Shown: positions 12,433 to 23,799, numbered from the stretch's first letter. The stretch is 64,000 nt of DNA from Bos javanicus (GCF_032452875.1 NC_083868.1:96936537-97000536); one strand, 5' to 3'. Notes: generated by a model from the sequence alone, not told the origin. Translations and numbers: made by a program.

Positions 12433-12600
12433 AGTGTTTCTCAAATATAAGTGGCAAGCTTATTAAAATGCATATTCCTGGTCCCCATCTCCTGAAATCA
12501 CAACTCAATAGATGACTCTGATCACTTCTTGGCCTTCTGGCTAAGATCAAGTGTAATAGATGACTCTGGTAGAAGTGTCCCACCAGACCCACTTTGGAAA
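12433..12600 (+). repeat. MER5/MER20-like hAT element, interrupted
   Basis: 'gtttctcaaatataagtggc', 'cttattaaaatgcatattcc' and the closing 'ccactttggaaaac' follow the order of the small hAT-Charlie elements. A U2 fragment sits inside it at 12521-12554. Confidence 0.5.
12507..12568 (+). pseudogene. 3'-truncated U2 snRNA retropseudogene with 14-bp TSD
   Basis: Bases 12521-12554 match U2 snRNA nucleotides 1-34 at 31 of 34 positions, from the exact 5' end to just before the branch-site recognition sequence. Two of the three differences (positions 4 and 10) are CpG-decay transitions; the third is U17C. Identical aatagatgactctg copies flank it at 12507-12520 and 12555-12568. There is no A-tail. 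The TSD shows it was inserted by the L1-type endonuclease/RT route. It is far too short to function as a spliceosomal RNA. Confidence 0.88.
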
Positions 12601-12639
12601 ACATGTGACTTCTGCCTGCCTCTCCAGCCTCATCTCCTC

Positions 12640-12965
12640 CCAGTCCCCCAATGCACATCCCCTTCCACCCAAAACTTCATACAGTCTCTCCCCACCATGC
12701 CTTTGCCTCATAGTCCATCTTCTGAGTCCAATTAATTCCTCCATATACCTCAAAACCAGCTGATGCACACGTCTCATCTCTGCTCTCTGTGTTCCTATAC
12801 GTTTCTGCATTACTGAGCTCCTACAGCCTACAAAGTGTGGGGATTTCCTGGCATAGTTCCACTTGAAGGCAAGGCCCTGCCTCATTTGTCTTTTTTCTAT
12901 TCCCAGCATTTGGTATCTTGCCAAGCACATAGGAGATACTCTAAAGGTGTTCATTAGATTATCTT
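12640..12965 (+). repeat. L2 LINE 3' fragment
   Basis: 'ttgaaggcaaggccctgcct' and 'tcccagcatttggtatcttg' followed by 'ccaagcacataggagatact' match the order of the L2 3' end. Borders approximate. Confidence 0.6.
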
Positions 12966-13491
12966 TTGCATGTGCAAATTTCCTAGTTAATAACTAGTCA
13001 TTTATTTATATTTGCATTGTTAATTAACCCCCCATCCCATATAGTACAGGATTTTCAAAGATTGCTCCAGCTATCACCCTTAAATGAGGAACACATTTTG
13101 TAACAAATAAAAATGAAAAGAGAAGAATGCTAACATAATCTAACCTTGGTGACATCAATTGTATAGTCATAATGAATTAGACCCAAGTTCACTCAGGATA
13201 TCTGACACTTAAGGAACAACAACAGAGACACATACAATAAATGGGAGTTTTTCTAATAAGATCAGTTTCTAATCGTTCCTTAGAATTTGGTCTGGCATTC
13301 GGGTTTAGACTTTTTACAGAAGTAAAGTTGGAAGACATCAGAACTGGCTTTGAATTGATTCATTTACATAAAACTTTGCGTACTTGTTCTAAGACCCCAG
13401 AGATGTCCAGGATTATCTATCCCAGATGGTTAGCCACCAAAAGGGTAGCTCATCTCCTGAAATTCACCTTTCATGTGTGTGTCCCGTGCAG

Positions 13492-13728
13492 GTGTCTGCT
13501 ATGCAGAGTTTGGAGTCCGCGTCCCCAAGACCACAGGGTCAGCCTACACCTATAGCTACGTCACTGTCGGGGAGTTTGTGGCATTTTTCATTGGCTGGAA
13601 CCTGATCCTGGAGTACTTGATTGGCACCGCGGCCGGCGCCAGCGCTCTGAGCAGCATGTTTGACTCGCTGGCCAACCACACCATCAGCCGCTGGATGGTG
13701 GACAGCGTGGGAACCCTCAACGGCCTGG
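13492..13728 (+). CDS. SLC7A14: SLC7A14 coding exon 2 (residues 102-181)
   Basis: Begins after the acceptor cccgtgcag with the last two bases of the Gly102 codon and ends with the first base of the Gly181 codon before donor gtgaga. It encodes VCYAEFGVRVPKTTGS, in which Glu107 aligns with the glutamate known to be essential in mouse CAT-1, and the membrane segments around residues 119-150. An N-glycosylation sequon NHT at 163-165 lies in the following luminal/extracytosolic loop. The open frame continues a little into the intron by chance. Neither a start codon nor the N-terminal about 101 residues are present, since that exon is upstream of the window. Confidence 0.97.
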
Positions 13729-13869
13729 GTGAGACTGCCACAGCCTCTAACTCCAACATGCAAACTCACTAAGCCAAATAAAGGGGCTCCTCTTTCAGGA
13801 TGCAATTTGGCAAAAAGTTCCAAGGGCCTTAATATGTCTTTTTTTTGCCAAGTAATGGGTGAATGAATC

Positions 13870-14180
13870 TGTCCTAAGGAAACTGTTCTAATTTCCATAA
13901 AAGTTTTATATGAAAAAATGTTCATCACAGCCTTGTTTATAATAACAAAACAATTAGAAACTGTTTAAGGATTCTACATTGGAGCAACTGATTAAGTAAA
14001 CTCTGGCAGTGTATAACATAGCTAGCAATTAAAAGGATGACCAGGAAGTCTGTTGTAAGAGCATGGAATGTTTTTAATGTAATTCTGTATGACAAAGGAC
14101 ACAAACTGTATATGTATCATGTTAATAACTATATAAAAATATGAGTAATTTGGAAAAAGAAATAGAAAACTATGAGGAAC
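13870..14180 (+). repeat. Old L1 (L1M-type) ORF2/3' fragment
   Basis: 'aaaatgttcatcacagcctt' and 'gtttataataacaaaacaat' are typical of L1 ORF2 C-terminal coding DNA. It is full of stops and diverged. Confidence 0.6.
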
Positions 14181-14589
14181 TTCTCTGATGGATTCTTTAG
14201 AAGATTTTTAAAAATTTTTCCTAAAGCAGCATGCATTAATTTTTAAATAAGGGAATATATTTAAAAGAAACAAAATGAATGGGTATAACAAAATGAGTGA
14301 ATACTAAATAACCAGAAGCTCATGTAACAAATACCTTGAGATTTCAGCTTCTGAGCCCCACCTTCCATTCTGTCATCTGACTATCCCTTCACAATCAAGG
14401 GAAGCTAAACTGTAGTGGAGGAGACTTTGGAAGTCTTGCCCCAAAACATCCAGGGACTAACTCAGTGGCTGCATACAAGTCATTGGTGCCCCTGTCTCAG
14501 AAGAGCTGACCAAAATGCTGAGCACCTAGATACCATGAGAAAATTTAAAAATATGAAGAAAACATCTTCTCAGGATACTGATTTCATAA

Positions 14590-14745
14590 ATTTTAGGCCC
14601 GAAAGGGTCCTCCAAAATCAGGTAGCCCCAGTTTTTCACTTTACAGATGAGGTTCAGAGAAAGGAGACATTTGCCCACGACCACACAGCTGGTTACAGGT
14701 CAGAGTTGAGCTGAAATCCAGGAGCCTGCCTGCTGAAGCAGTGCC
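14590..14745 (-). repeat. MIR-like SINE fragment, antisense
   Basis: 'ctttacagatgaggttcaga' and 'cacacagctggttacaggtc' are the antisense core-SINE landmarks. Confidence 0.55.
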
Positions 14746-15275
14746 ACTTTCCCTCTATAGAGGGCAGGAGTCCACTGGCCAACAGACAAGACCAAACAGG
14801 CGAGAGAGTTCCCCAGCCATCTTCTTTGCAATCACACAAGTGGAAAGTACACCCTTCTTCCAGTAATCGTCAAAGACACACATTTTAAATTTTCCTAATA
14901 AAGAGATTGCTGGAATGAAATGGAATATTTATGGGCTATAAAGTAAACGACAATGAAGATAAAATCGTTCAAATAACATGGTAGATCCGTGTATACATTT
15001 GAATGTCCTTGGATAGTCCTGACTTCGGATGTTCCATGCTATGGCTCCAGAGGAACTGCTGTAGTTGTCATATTATGAATCCCAATTTTTGGTCCGGGAT
15101 ATCAGGTCATCTCACCTATATACCAAAACCTTCCCATTTGCAACTAGACACCTGTGGACCACACACACACAGTCCCTTCTCCTTCCACGACACACTGACC
15201 ACCCTTCTCTAAGCTGAGTGCAGATGCACTGGGTGGGCCTGGACAATATTATTAATTCACATCTTATCCCTCTAG

Positions 15276-15493
15276 GGAAAGGAGAACAATCATACCCAGA
15301 CCTTCTGGCTTTGGTGATCGCAATCATCGTCACCATCATCGTCGCGCTGGGGGTGAAGAATTCTGTGGGCTTCAACAATGTACTCAATGTGCTGAACCTG
15401 GCCGTGTGGGTGTTCATCATGATTGCAGGCTTCTTCTTCATCAATGGGAAATACTGGGCTGAGGGCCAATTCTTGCCCTATGGCTGGTCAGGG
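15276..15493 (+). CDS. SLC7A14: SLC7A14 coding exon 3 (residues 181-253)
   Basis: Starts after ctctag with the two bases completing Gly181 and ends in phase 0 before gtaagt. It encodes KGEQSYPDLLAL, two hydrophobic membrane segments (about residues 189-207 and 216-236) and the loop INGKYWAEGQFLPYGWSG leading into the TM6-type segment of the next exon. No indel relative to the family frame; translation through the donor would reach a stop within about 80 bases. Confidence 0.97.
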
Positions 15494-15679
15494 GTAAGTT
15501 CATTCCTAAATCCCTGTGGGTGTACCTGCTGCACGCTCTGCCTACTACCCTATGACCTGTTTGAGACATGAGTTAAAGGAAATGCTGCTTGTCCCATAAC
15601 CTTCATGGCACTCTCTTCATCACCTTTTATCCAAATTTCATCAGAATGTTCTGAAGAAATGGTTCTTTTTTATTTAGCT

Positions 15680-16110
15680 GTTTCACAAACATTTCTTGAG
15701 CTCCTATGTTATATGGAAAATGATAATAGATTTGAAGTTTTGATCACTTGCAATTATGCCTAATTCTGCATATAATATCTCATTTAATCTTCCTGCAATT
15801 CAGGAGACTGGGATTCTATCCCTGGGTCGGGAAGATTCCCTGGAGAAGGAAATGGTTACCCACTCCAGTATTCTTTCCTGGAGAATTCCAGGGACAGAGG
15901 AGCCTGGCAACAGTCCATGGGGTCACAAAGAGTCACATGACTAAGAGACTAACATTCATTCAATAACCTTGCAAGGAGGATATTTACATTCTAGTCTTAC
16001 AGATGAAAAAACTCAATACTCAGAGGAGTCAAATGACTTGCTACTGAGCACATAGCATAAGTGCCCAAGTTAGGAGCCAAAGACAGGACTGTCTGATTCC
16101 AAAGCCTGCA
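15680..16110 (-). repeat. MIR SINE split by a Bov-tA insertion
   Basis: Antisense MIR landmarks lie on both sides of the Bov-tA at 15791-15955: 'tcttgagctcctatgttata' on the left, and 'acagatgaaaaaactcaata' with 'tgacttgctactgagcacat' on the right. Confidence 0.6.
15791..15955 (+). mobile_element. Bov-tA SINE, 5' truncated
   Basis: Starts within the tRNA-like head ('gcaattcaggagactgggat', 'tctatccctgggtcgggaag') and continues through a whole Bov-A unit to 'catgactaagagactaac'. Confidence 0.88.
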
Positions 16111-16584
16111 CATGAACAGCTCAGCCCTATAGAATCTCTCTATAGGACTGCTCAGTTCAGACAGCTGGTAAATAGACAAGCAGTAAAAGAGGCCCAAACA
16201 GTGAGCAGGCAAGGAAGGGGTGAGCATTGCTTCAGTATGGAACTAAGAAAGGAACAGTTCTCAAATCTAAACTCAATGTTTGATCCAAGGTGGAGAGTCC
16301 TGTTGGGGTCCGAGAGCTGAGAAGCCCACTGGTGTGGTCTGGGGATTGACAAAAGAGTGGGCTGGACCAAAATCTTCAGATCTCATCCCGGTGATCTGAT
16401 GGTGTGGTTTATGCTAAAGAAAGGTGGAAAGGTCCAAGCAGCAAATTCTTTATACTGACAAGTGCTAGTTCTAAGTCACACCTGAATTCTTCCTCCATAT
16501 GACTAAAAATGCCACCTTTACGGATTTACTGGTAAAATTCGCTCGCCCATTCTTCTTTTTCTCAAACTGTAGAACAGAAATCAG

Positions 16585-16700
16585 AGAAGTTCGAGCTAGA
16601 AGGGATCTTAGAGGCCCCCTGGTCCCACCCCCTCACTTAACAGATAAAGAAACTGAGGCCAGAAGACAAGCCCACCCAGCATCAGTGACAGACAGCCAGG
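16585..16700 (-). repeat. MIR-like / core-SINE fragment, antisense
   Basis: 'gagctagaagggatcttaga' followed by 'acagataaagaaactgaggc' is a common ancient mammalian repeat pattern. The subfamily is not determined. Confidence 0.5.
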
Positions 16701-17289
16701 ATTCCACCAGATTTGCTTTTGCAGTCTTTGCTTACACTGGCTTTCCAGGGACCAGAAATTGCTCTTGGAGAACACTCAAAATAACTTCTGTGTATTCTAA
16801 ACCATGCCATGCTGTTCAGTGAAGAGAAATAAGCAAGAAACAGTTTAAACCAACGTTTCTAGTCTTCTGCTTATCAGTAAGAATTCTGCAGAATCACAGA
16901 GTTCATCCCTCCTCCTTGAGGTGAATAAATCCTCAAACTGGTTAAAACCAGAAGAAGAGACAAAGAAACACTGTTGACCCCATTCTGGATCCCCAAGTCT
17001 ATGTTTTCTTATGATACAAATTGTTCCCTTCCTATCATATAAGAAAACAACAAATGATAATCGTGACAAAGAAAGAATGTTTTCCCAGAACTCCACTGCA
17101 TTTTCATCAGAGCACATGAAAATGTTCTCACCCTTTTCTTAACAATGTAAGAAATTACTGGGTCAGGGACTTACTGTAAGGCTTTGGCCAACAATTAACT
17201 TCTCTGCTTTCCAGTTTTCTCATCTATCAGGTGGTTAAACTAATTGCACCAAATGTTTCCAAAAAGATAATAAAACCTTAGACATTTTT

Positions 17290-17550
17290 AAGTCCACATT
17301 GTATAATTAGCAACAATGATCATGATGGAGGAAGGAGCTAGAATTTACCCACTACCTTCTGGGTGGGCACATGCTCTATGGATATTATCTCACTCTTACA
17401 ACAAAACTTTGAAGTAGGTGCCGCTATCCGCAACTTACAGATGGAGAACTCAAGGCTCGGAGAAGCTGGTAACTTGCCGGAAGTCACTTAGCTAGTCAGT
17501 GCCAGGACTGAAATCCCCGCTCAGGTGTATGGCTCCAAAGCCCCCTCCAC
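17290..17550 (-). repeat. MIR SINE, antisense
   Basis: 'tggatattatctcactctta', 'cttacagatggagaactcaa' and 'tagctagtcagtgccaggac' are in antisense MIR order. Confidence 0.65.
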
Positions 17551-17610
17551 TATCTCGAGTACCTTGTGTATGATGACCCCTGCCTTCTGAGTCTTCTTAA
17601 CACTTCCTTT

Positions 17611-17736
17611 CGGGGAAGACAATGGCACCCCACTCCAGTACTCTTGCCTGGAAAATCCCATGGGCGGAGAGCCTGGTAGGCTGCTGTCTATGGGGTCGCA
17701 CAGAGTCGGACACGACTGAAGCGACTTAGCAGCAAC
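17611..17736 (+). mobile_element. Bov-A unit (Bov-A2 monomer)
   Basis: Runs from 'gggaagacaatggcacccca' to 'gaagcgacttagcagcaac', one sense Bov-A unit with its variable GCA-type end. Confidence 0.88.
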
Positions 17737-17811
17737 ACTGCCTTTAAGCTTCACAAAGACTTGGAGTCTTGGAGCTGGGAGGAGCATTAAGATGGGAGGA
17801 TAGTTAAGTCT

Positions 17812-18029
17812 GGGTTTCCCAGGTGGTGCTAGTGGTAAAGAACCCTCCTGCCAAGGCAGGAGACATAGGAGACACGAGTTCGATCCCTGGGTCAGGAAGA
17901 TCCCCTGGAGAGGGGCATGTAACCCACTCCAGTATTCTTGTCTGGAGAATCCAATGGACAGAGGAACCTGGCAGGCTACAGTCTGTGGGGTCACAAAGAG
18001 TCAGACCTGACTGAGCAACTGAGCACAAG
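17812..18029 (+). mobile_element. Bov-tA SINE
   Basis: Complete tRNA-like head (gggtttcccaggtggtgcta, 'gagttcgatccctgg') and a Bov-A unit ending gagcaactgagcacaag. A short agttaag occurs at both flanks and may be the TSD. Confidence 0.93.
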
Positions 18030-18684
18030 AAAAGTTAAGATCACAGGTTTAGACCATAATAGAATGAAATTCAACTCCGGTCCTGGAGGAGTCAAAGTCC
18101 TTATTTACTCCACGGGTCCCAGGACCTCACGCATGGGACCAACTGTCTTTTTTTTGCACCTTTGGCCACTGACCTCACTCCAACCCAAACCTACTACCTG
18201 GAGTAGGCTGGTCGTTGGTACCATATAAACCTGGCTGGGATTTTGGATTTTTCCCTGTGAGTCCTCTTTCCCTGCAGGAAATTCAAATCTGTGTCCTAGT
18301 GGCTGTCCCTAAAAACATCATCTGAGCACAAAGGACAGCCCAGCATGAAGATGGTGCTGACTCATCCTCTCTGCCTGGCCTCGGATTTCTGCATCGCACA
18401 TCTCCTCCCCAGCCCTCTGCCTGGACCTGTTCTTTCTTGACTTTGGTTTTAGGTCACTTTTCCAGTCCAGCAAGGCCACTCTGAATATACATGGTATTTT
18501 TTGAGATCTCACACTTTCTCATGAGCATATCATCCACCAAGTGAATAAACACACTCCCTACTCTGTTCTCTAACAACTGTCAGCAAAATCAAGTTGCCTA
18601 CTTGCCAACTGCATGAACTTCCTCACTCCTTAGGGAAAATCTGACCCCCAACTCCGACCAAAAAAAAAAAATCTGATGAAATTT

Positions 18685-18890
18685 GTTTGTCACTCAGGCA
18701 TATCCAACTCTTTGCAACTCCATGGACTGTAGCCTGGCCAGGGTCCTCTGTCCATGGAATTTTCCAGGCAAGTTTACTGGAATGGGTTGCTATTTCCTTC
18801 TCCAGGGGATCTTCCCAACCCAGGGATTGAACCTGAGTCTCCTGCACAGCAGGCAGATTCTTTACCATCTGAGCCACAAGGGAAGCCCAC
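18685..18890 (-). mobile_element. Bov-tA SINE, antisense
   Basis: Antisense Bov-A unit then tRNA-like head ending 'gagccacaagggaagccc'. Confidence 0.92.
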
Positions 18891-19980
18891 CTCTGACAAG
18901 GGGACTGACAAGTTCAGAGTACCAACCCACTTTCTTCTTCAGTCCCGATAGGTAAGACGGGATGGAGGACACCATTGTGGAGGGAATGGTTTATACGGAT
19001 ACTGTTACGTGACTTAAAACACAACTCTCAAGGACTTCTAAAGGGTTAATGAGCAATCCATCCTCTGGCCACGGACCCGTCAGAAGCCTAGTCTTTCCTG
19101 TTCCAAACACTTCCTTCCAAAGAAAATAGCATAACGAATGGTTTACTCACTTACGGGTTCTGGGTCAAATGCTTCTTTGGTCTTGAAGAGCTTAAGAACA
19201 ACAAACATTTTTTCCCTATATCAAGTAACTGCTGGCCCTCAGCTGAACCCCACTTCCATCTGCAATTCCTCAGCCCCTGAACATTGTTGGATGCGTATTC
19301 ACTGTATGTTATTTGTTCTTGATGCTATCTTATGGTTTCTCTTTGACCAAATAAAACATTCTATCAGCACAAATAGCTCCCAGGAAAATGGTTCAGAGCA
19401 AGTATTTGTGGGGAATGCTGACAGTCTCCAAAAAGAGGAAAAGCTGTTTTCCATGTCTCCACATTTGAATCCACTTGCTGGAACCTATTAGCACATTCCA
19501 CTGTCGCTGTGGACAGGCCGCTAACAGGTCTGGAGCAAGAGAGTGGTAGGAAATGCTGCTGAAGTTGGCGTTTTGTCTTGTTACCTTGAGAGTGAATTAC
19601 ACAAAGGTGCCTAATTATCTCGTGGGCATATCTAAGGTAGAATGTGGAGAGCCGCCTCATCCTAATGCCTCTCAAATATCAGCAAGGCACAGGGATCCCA
19701 GCTTTTAGGGATCCCTGAAGTTGAGTGGCAGGCTGGCAATGACATTCTTTTGTCAACGAATTAAGCAACAGTCCTCCAGCAACTGAGGCAGGTACTGCTG
19801 CCCCACAAAGCTCTGTAGAGGGAAAGACTGACCTGCATCGTCTGGCTGAGCAGCTTTACTAGGTTGACCTTGGAAAATAATTTCCAGTGATGTCATCAAA
19901 GTGAAAAGTCAATACTGGTTTTTATTTATGTAAGACATTAAAGCAAAGTTAGGATAAGTACTGATGAAGGCAGAAACATG

Positions 19981-19983
<3 letters not shown>

Positions 19984-20013
<30 letters not shown>
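19984..20013. repeat. (CA)n microsatellite
   Basis: Fifteen uninterrupted AC/CA units followed by cacg. Likely polymorphic in length. Confidence 0.95.
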
Positions 20014-20016
<3 letters not shown>

Positions 20017-20236
20017 TCACCCACTAATTTAATTCACAGATGCTCACCCCTGGGTACTAAACACATTCTTTCAAGCATGGAAGTGTATCCTAATTATGAA
20101 TACCAGAGGCTCGATCTGAAATCTGGGTAGAGTGAAGTAGAGAGCGGATTTAGCGGTTTGGGGGTAGAGACACACCCATGCGGTTTCATTTCATGGCTTT
20201 ATTGTATTTACCAACCAGGGATTATTTGCTTGAAGG

Positions 20237-20261
20237 ACACACACACACACACACACACACA
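20237..20261. repeat. (AC)n microsatellite
   Basis: Twelve AC units followed by an A-run. Confidence 0.93.
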
Positions 20262-20721
20262 AAAACTCAATGAAATTAACTCATGTAAAAAGGTGACCCA
20301 ATTTGTTAAGGTATTATCTTTTCTTAAATAATCTGTTTATTTAATCTCTATCTTCTAGGCCAGAGTCTGTTCCATCCTGGCAGGTGTGCTGCTTTTCTTC
20401 CATTTGCCCACACTCCCTCAGATCACCTCTCTACTCCTCCTGCTCTGGTCTGTGCTCCAGAAGACCCCCTGCTGGTGGCTTCCTGTTAGGGTTAGCCAAT
20501 GGGAGATATCAATCAGGAGATCAGAAGGGGAGAAGAGAACAGGCCAGGGTACTTCTTCCTCACTTCCTCTCAGCCTTGACCCCTAGAGTCCCTTCATCGA
20601 AATCATTCCATTTGAACCATTTGAATTAAATTTCATGGCCTTCCCATCACAGTAGAACCTCCAGATGGTCTACTTTTGATCTGTTTAGTCTTTCTTCAAT
20701 CATAACTGCTTTCTAGTTCTA

Positions 20722-20778
20722 CAAATTGGGGCTAACATGCATTTGCAATTTGCATCTATGTGCAAATTGGGGCTAACA
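20722..20778 (+). repeat. 16-bp direct repeat flanking an octamer motif
   Basis: caaattggggctaaca occurs at 20722-20737 and 20763-20778. Between the copies lies the POU/octamer sequence atttgcat (20748-20755) with neighbouring half-sites. Regulatory meaning is speculative. Confidence 0.7.
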
Positions 20779-20920
20779 GACATTCTCTTTGCAAACTTAT
20801 TCTCTCTCTTCCCAACTAACCTAGTTCCCATAGTTAATTTTCTGGTATCTAATCATTATCAGTAATTGCCATTCGTGCTTTCACTCATTTGGGAAATAGC
20901 ATCTGTGTTTTACAAATAAT

Positions 20921-21410
20921 GTTCAGTTCAGTTGCTCAGTTGTGTCCAACTCAGTGACCCCATGGACTGCAGCACACCAGGCTTCCCTGTTCATACCAAC
21001 TCCTGGAGCTTGCTCAAACTCATGTCCATCAAGTTGGTGATGCCATCCAACCATTTCATCCTCTGTTCATCCCCTTCTTCTCCTGCCTTCAATCTTTCCC
21101 AGCATTAGGGTCTTTTCCAATGAGTCAGTTTTTCACATCAGGTGAACAAATTATTGGAGCTTCAGCTTTAGCATCCGTCCTTCCAGTGAATATTCAGGAC
21201 TGCTTTTCTTTAGGATGGACTGGTTGTATCTCCTTGCTGTCCAAGGGACTCTCAAGAGTCATCTCCAACACCACAGTTGAAAAGCATCAATTCTTCAGCA
21301 CTCAGCTTTCTTTATAGTCCAACTCTCACATACATACATGACTACTGGAAAAACCATAGCTTTGACTATATGGACCCTTGTTGGTAAAATGATGTCTCTG
21401 CTTTGTAATA
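20921..21410 (-). mobile_element. BovB LINE 3' fragment, antisense
   Basis: Reverse complement matches the BovB 3' coding end and tail: left tip gttcagttcagttgctcag, inner landmarks 'gtgatgccatccaaccattt' and 'tcctttagg'-type box. It extends through 'accatagctttgactatatg' and fades at about 21410. Confidence 0.85.
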
Positions 21411-21699
21411 ATGTAGGTATTTGCTAATCTTGATCAATTTGTCACCACAATCAAGGTAGCATTTCTGGTCTTGCAGTGTCCTCTAGGGTCCTAACCCCAG
21501 GAGGTCATGCTCAGAGTACTTTTTGCACATGACTGTATCCATATCACTAAGCACAGTTCCTGGTTCATGGGAGCAGTTAATAAAATAGGCATCAAGTTCT
21601 AAAAGAAAAATAAGGAGGAAGAAGAGGAGGAATTTGTTTGTGTCCTTGGTTTCATCTGTTCTAGAAAAACTTACAATAGTAATAAAAATATTACTGATA

Positions 21700-22100
21700 A
21701 AAGCAGTATTTATTAAGCACCTACCCAGGTGGTGCTAGTGGTAAAGAATCCTCCTGCCAAAGCAGGAAATACAAAAGACTCGGGTTTGATCCCTGGGTTG
21801 GGAAGATACCCTGGAGAAGGAAATGGCAACCCACTCCAGCATTCTTGCCTGTAGAATCTCATGGACAGAGGAGCCTGGCAGGCTACACTCCATGAGGCCA
21901 CACAGAGAGTCAGACATGACTGAGTAACTGAGCATATATTCTACAACCGTGGTGGACTATCTCATTTAATCCTTGTAACAATCCAATGAGCTAAATACTA
22001 TTTTTATTTCCATTTAAGTGATAAAGAAAATGAAGCCCCATGGGGTTAGGAACTTTTTCTATGTCACCAAGCTAGTTCTTGGCAGAACCAATCAAGGTCT
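21700..22100 (-). repeat. MIR SINE split by a Bov-tA insertion
   Basis: 'agcagtatttattaagcac' on the left of the Bov-tA at 21723-21936 continues on the right as 'ctatctcatttaatccttgt' and 'gtgataaagaaaatgaagcc', in antisense MIR order. Confidence 0.6.
21723..21936 (+). mobile_element. Bov-tA SINE
   Basis: Starts in the head (acccaggtggtgctagtggt), has the 'gggtttgatccctgg' B-box-like region and ends with 'gactgagtaactgagcat'. Confidence 0.92.
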
Positions 22101-22340
22101 GACAGGCTATAGAATTTGCACTCCTAACAAAGTCCTATCCACCCATACACACAGCTCTGAGATTCCCCCTGGAGCCTACAGTGCACCTCTCCTCCAACAA
22201 CTATGAGTCATACTTCAAAATTGGAAGGTGTTGCTCCAAGATACCTGTGTCTTGGAGGCATCTCCCACTGAGACTTCTCTTTCAGTTGGGCCTCCCTGTG
22301 TCCTCAGTTAATCTTACGGCATGGTTTAGACCTCTCACCT

Positions 22341-22990
22341 TATTTTATTTTATTTTATTTTTTGGTAAATTTATTTATTTTAATTGGAGGCTAATTACTT
22401 TACAATATTGTAGCGGTTTTGCCATATATCACATGAATCGACCATGGGTGTATGTGTGTCCCCCATCCTGAACCCCTCTCCCACCTCCCTCCCCATCCCA
22501 TCCCTCAGGGTTGTCCCAGTGCACCAGCCCTGAGCACCCTGTCTCATGCATCAAACCTGGCTGGTGATCTATTTCACATATGGTAATATACATGTTTCAA
22601 TGCTAATCTCTCAAATCATCCCACCCTCGTCTTCTCCCACAGAGTCCAAAAGTCTGTTCTTTACATCTGTGTCTCTTTTGCTGTCTTGCATATAGGGTCA
22701 TCGTTACCATCTTTCTAAATTCCACATGTATGCGTTATTATACTGTATTGGTGTTTTTCTTTCTAACTTACTTCACTCTGTATAATAGGTTCCAGTTTCA
22801 TCCACCTCATTAGGACTGATTCAAATGCATTCTTTTTAATAGCTGAGTAATATTCTATTGTGTATATGAACACAATAGCTTTCTTATCCATTCATCTGCC
22901 AATGGACATCTAGGTTGCTTCCATGTCCTAGCTATTGTAAACAGTGCTGCAATGAACACTGGGGTACACATGTCTCTTTTAACTTTTTCC
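22341..22990 (-). mobile_element. L1 LINE 3' end, antisense
   Basis: Begins with a T-rich (tatttt)n tail, then the antisense ruminant L1 3' UTR ('ggaggctaattactttacaa', 'gtgcaccagccctgagcacc') and the end of ORF2 ('tccatgtcctagctattgta'). 5' truncated. Confidence 0.85.
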
Positions 22991-23189
22991 AGGGTAGCTT
23001 GGCCCTGAATTCTTACTTAGGACCTTCCCACCCTCCTGTCCTCAGCAGGGAGCTCTTCCAGTATCTAAGACCATCCAGCACTGATCACTCCAAGTGGTAT
23101 GGCACTGTAGCCCTGGGACATCCTAATTGGAATTGATTGCATCATCAGACTGATTGTCATAAAATGTCACTGTATGATTTATAAGAGGG

Positions 23190-23220
23190 GTGTGTGTGTG
23201 TGTGTGTGTGTGTGTATGTA
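23190..23220. repeat. (TG)n microsatellite
   Basis: About twelve TG units followed by tatgta. Confidence 0.93.
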
Positions 23221-23799
23221 TGGAAAGAAAGATGTTAAAGGAAGAGAAAGCAGGACCTGTTTTTCTGGAAGCTGTCTTAAAGCAAGGCCTTCCTGGATTG
23301 GGGCAGCTTGGTGAGCCTGAAATTCCAGCATCCATCCATCCTTGAACACCAGAAACATTTTTTAGACAAGTGAAAACAAGTACCTTTCCAAACCTGTGAA
23401 CCTCCGTGTACCATGAGGTGAGATCTCTTTTATCTCCTTGTCTGGAGGCAAGACACTTTCCACACCCTGAAATGCAGGACTCTGCTGGAGTGAAAGTGGG
23501 AGTTATCTCCTCTCCCAGATAGTAGCCCCCTGGTGACAACTGCTTGTATGGAAGTTCTTTCTACTAGAATAGATCAGGAGTTCTTAGACTTTTGTGTGTG
23601 TAGTAGACTCCTTGGCAGTCTGGTGAAGCAGATGAACTCCTTTGGGATTGTATTTATATTGTATATAAACTGTGTTTATAAATGAATAACCTAATTACAT
23701 AGAAGTTCGAAAGAAACCAATTACAGTTAACCTATGAACAGCAGCAGTCTGAATCAGGCTGTTACATTTTTTTTTCAAAAGTAAATACTATGGTACTAC

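Larger units (their letters stand above)
1..13491 (+). other. SLC7A14: SLC7A14 intron preceding coding exon 2 (3' part), phase 1
   Basis: Intron sequence ending in the acceptor gtcccgtgcag at 13481-13491. It splits the Gly102 codon after its first base. Contents: a BovB fragment (1507-1937), two L1 tails (2130-2460), MIR (4088-4330), a mariner-type element (5654-6121), L2 pieces (6520-6830, 7310-7680, 12640-12965), Bov-tA/Bov-A2 SINEs (3632, 8178, 8687, 10422, 11766) and a MER5-like element holding a U2 fragment (12433-12600). In 1-1500, 2470-3630, 8910-10420, 10630-11750 and 12970-13480 I see only unclassified non-coding DNA. Short open frames there have no recognisable protein similarity. 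Confidence 0.85.
13729..15275 (+). other. SLC7A14: SLC7A14 intron after coding exon 2, phase 1
   Basis: GT (gtgaga) to AG (tatccctctag). It contains an old L1 3' piece (13870-14180) and a MIR-like stretch (14590-14745). 14180-14590 and 14750-15270 show nothing recognisable. Confidence 0.9.

Noticed and set aside
1..13491. First coding exon of SLC7A14 (N-terminal about 101 residues)
   Set aside because: Looked for in all frames in the upstream intron; not present, so it must lie before the window.
17521..17994. 157-codon open frame on the - strand
   Set aside because: Antisense translation of a Bov-A unit and a Bov-tA; the same peptide pattern recurs at every SINE in the window.
19984..20261. 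Tandem repeats that might suggest a CRISPR-like array
   Set aside because: They are plain CA dinucleotide microsatellites in a vertebrate intron.
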